Assembly: GCA_043767025.1 (NCBI GenBank) | Contig: JAYUHK010000083.1 | Location: 1-41,382 of the forward strand | Direction of reading: 5' to 3' | DNA length: 41,382 nt | DNA from: JAYUHK01 sp043767025 | GTDB lineage: Bacteria > Bacteroidota > Bacteroidia > Chitinophagales > Saprospiraceae | Shown here: one piece after another, positions 41,147-41,382 of the stretch | Numbering within the stretch: the stretch's first letter is position 1 | Layout: each line of letters begins with the position of its first letter | Made by a program: the position numbers and the translations under genes | The notes under the pieces: generated by a model | Told to the model about the DNA's origin: nothing | Databases searched by the model: none | Seen by the model: only the letters and a program-made list of their open reading frames with translations

Positions 41147-41382
41147 ATGAAAATAATAATTTTTATATCAATAATTTTGTGCTTTTTGGGCTGCCAGCGA
41201 GATGAATGTTCCTACAACAGTTCTGAAAGTTGTGACAGAAGTTCTTTGGTGGTAGTCAATCCCGGCTCTCTTGATTTATTCAAATTTGTTATTAGACCCG
41301 ATACTTCTTCTGATTATGCTAATGGCAATGCCAATGCCATCAAGTCAGTACCCGGTCAGGGCGAAATAGAGTGGGTAGGCAA
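41147..41382 (+). CDS. Lipoprotein, N-terminal part (runs off window)
   Basis: At least 78 aa visible, open at the right edge. The signal sequence ends in a lipobox LCFLGC with Cys16. The start at 41147 is chosen over an in-frame ATG at 41087 because it places the hydrophobic core at residues 3-14, as expected for an SPII signal. After the lipidated Cys come several more Cys (DECSYNSSESCD) and then LVVVNPGSLDLFKFVIRP. The visible part does not reveal a family. Confidence 0.75.
   Translation, partial: MKIIIFISIILCFLGCQRDECSYNSSESCDRSSLVVVNPGSLDLFKFVIRPDTSSDYANGNANAIKSVPGQGEIEWVG

Overview
The window comes from a Bacteroidota genome of roughly 40% G+C, probably a gliding or surface-decorating Chitinophagia/Saprospiria-type lineage (an inference; no rRNA is present). 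The signs are: type IX secretion (T9SS) type A and type B C-terminal sorting domains, a PorP/SprF-family protein, a PorE-like OmpA protein, the parA-parB-DUF5683 order, promoters of the form TTTG-N18-21-TAnnTTTG, and start codons with no Shine-Dalgarno sequence.

Layout. 1-2620 (minus): the start of a large secreted CUB/PKD/P-domain protein that runs off the left edge, preceded by a small secreted protein. 3143-6453 (plus): an MFS sugar transporter, an outer-membrane beta-barrel protein and a metallo-beta-lactamase-fold hydrolase. 6532-9000 (plus): parA, parB and a DUF5683 membrane protein, ending in a two-way hairpin shared with a phosphoglucose/phosphomannose isomerase (minus). 10197-12701 (minus): a T9SS type A protein with dockerin-like calcium loops. 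12873-12962 (plus): an unlabelled small SRP RNA gene (ffs) with a clear promoter, followed by transaldolase, an SRPBCC protein and a DoxX-like protein. 15041-21310 (plus): a small secreted acidic protein and a tripartite CusCBA/Czc-type heavy-metal efflux system. 21360-26052 (minus): a five-gene unit of miaB, a periplasmic-binding lipoprotein, trmH, mtgA and a hypothetical gene. 26326-27981 (plus): a sodium/solute symporter. 28239-32703 (plus): a three-gene type I secretion-like export system (ABC, HlyD, TolC), then a pirin. 33671-40548 (minus): a T9SS surface-display module made of a repeat-rich type B cargo, PorP/SprF and a PorE-like OmpA protein. 41147-end (plus): the start of a lipoprotein.

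The most unusual signal is a family of non-coding, near-fully palindromic elements. Three copies (2758-2915, 28066-28223, 36241-36398) are each exactly 158 bp, start GGA and end in its imperfect complement, and are each flanked by a different 3-bp direct repeat (TAA, TTA, TAT). A fourth, decayed half-copy lies at 5593-5677 and a lone end at 2919. This is the structure of a MITE. Each full copy lies in the upstream region of a gene and points the same way relative to it. Other structure that genes do not explain includes three long near-perfect palindromes with 1-nt centres around the metal-efflux operon (14755, 15325, 18070) and a strong excess of the heptamer TGTCACA/TGTGACA in coding and non-coding DNA.
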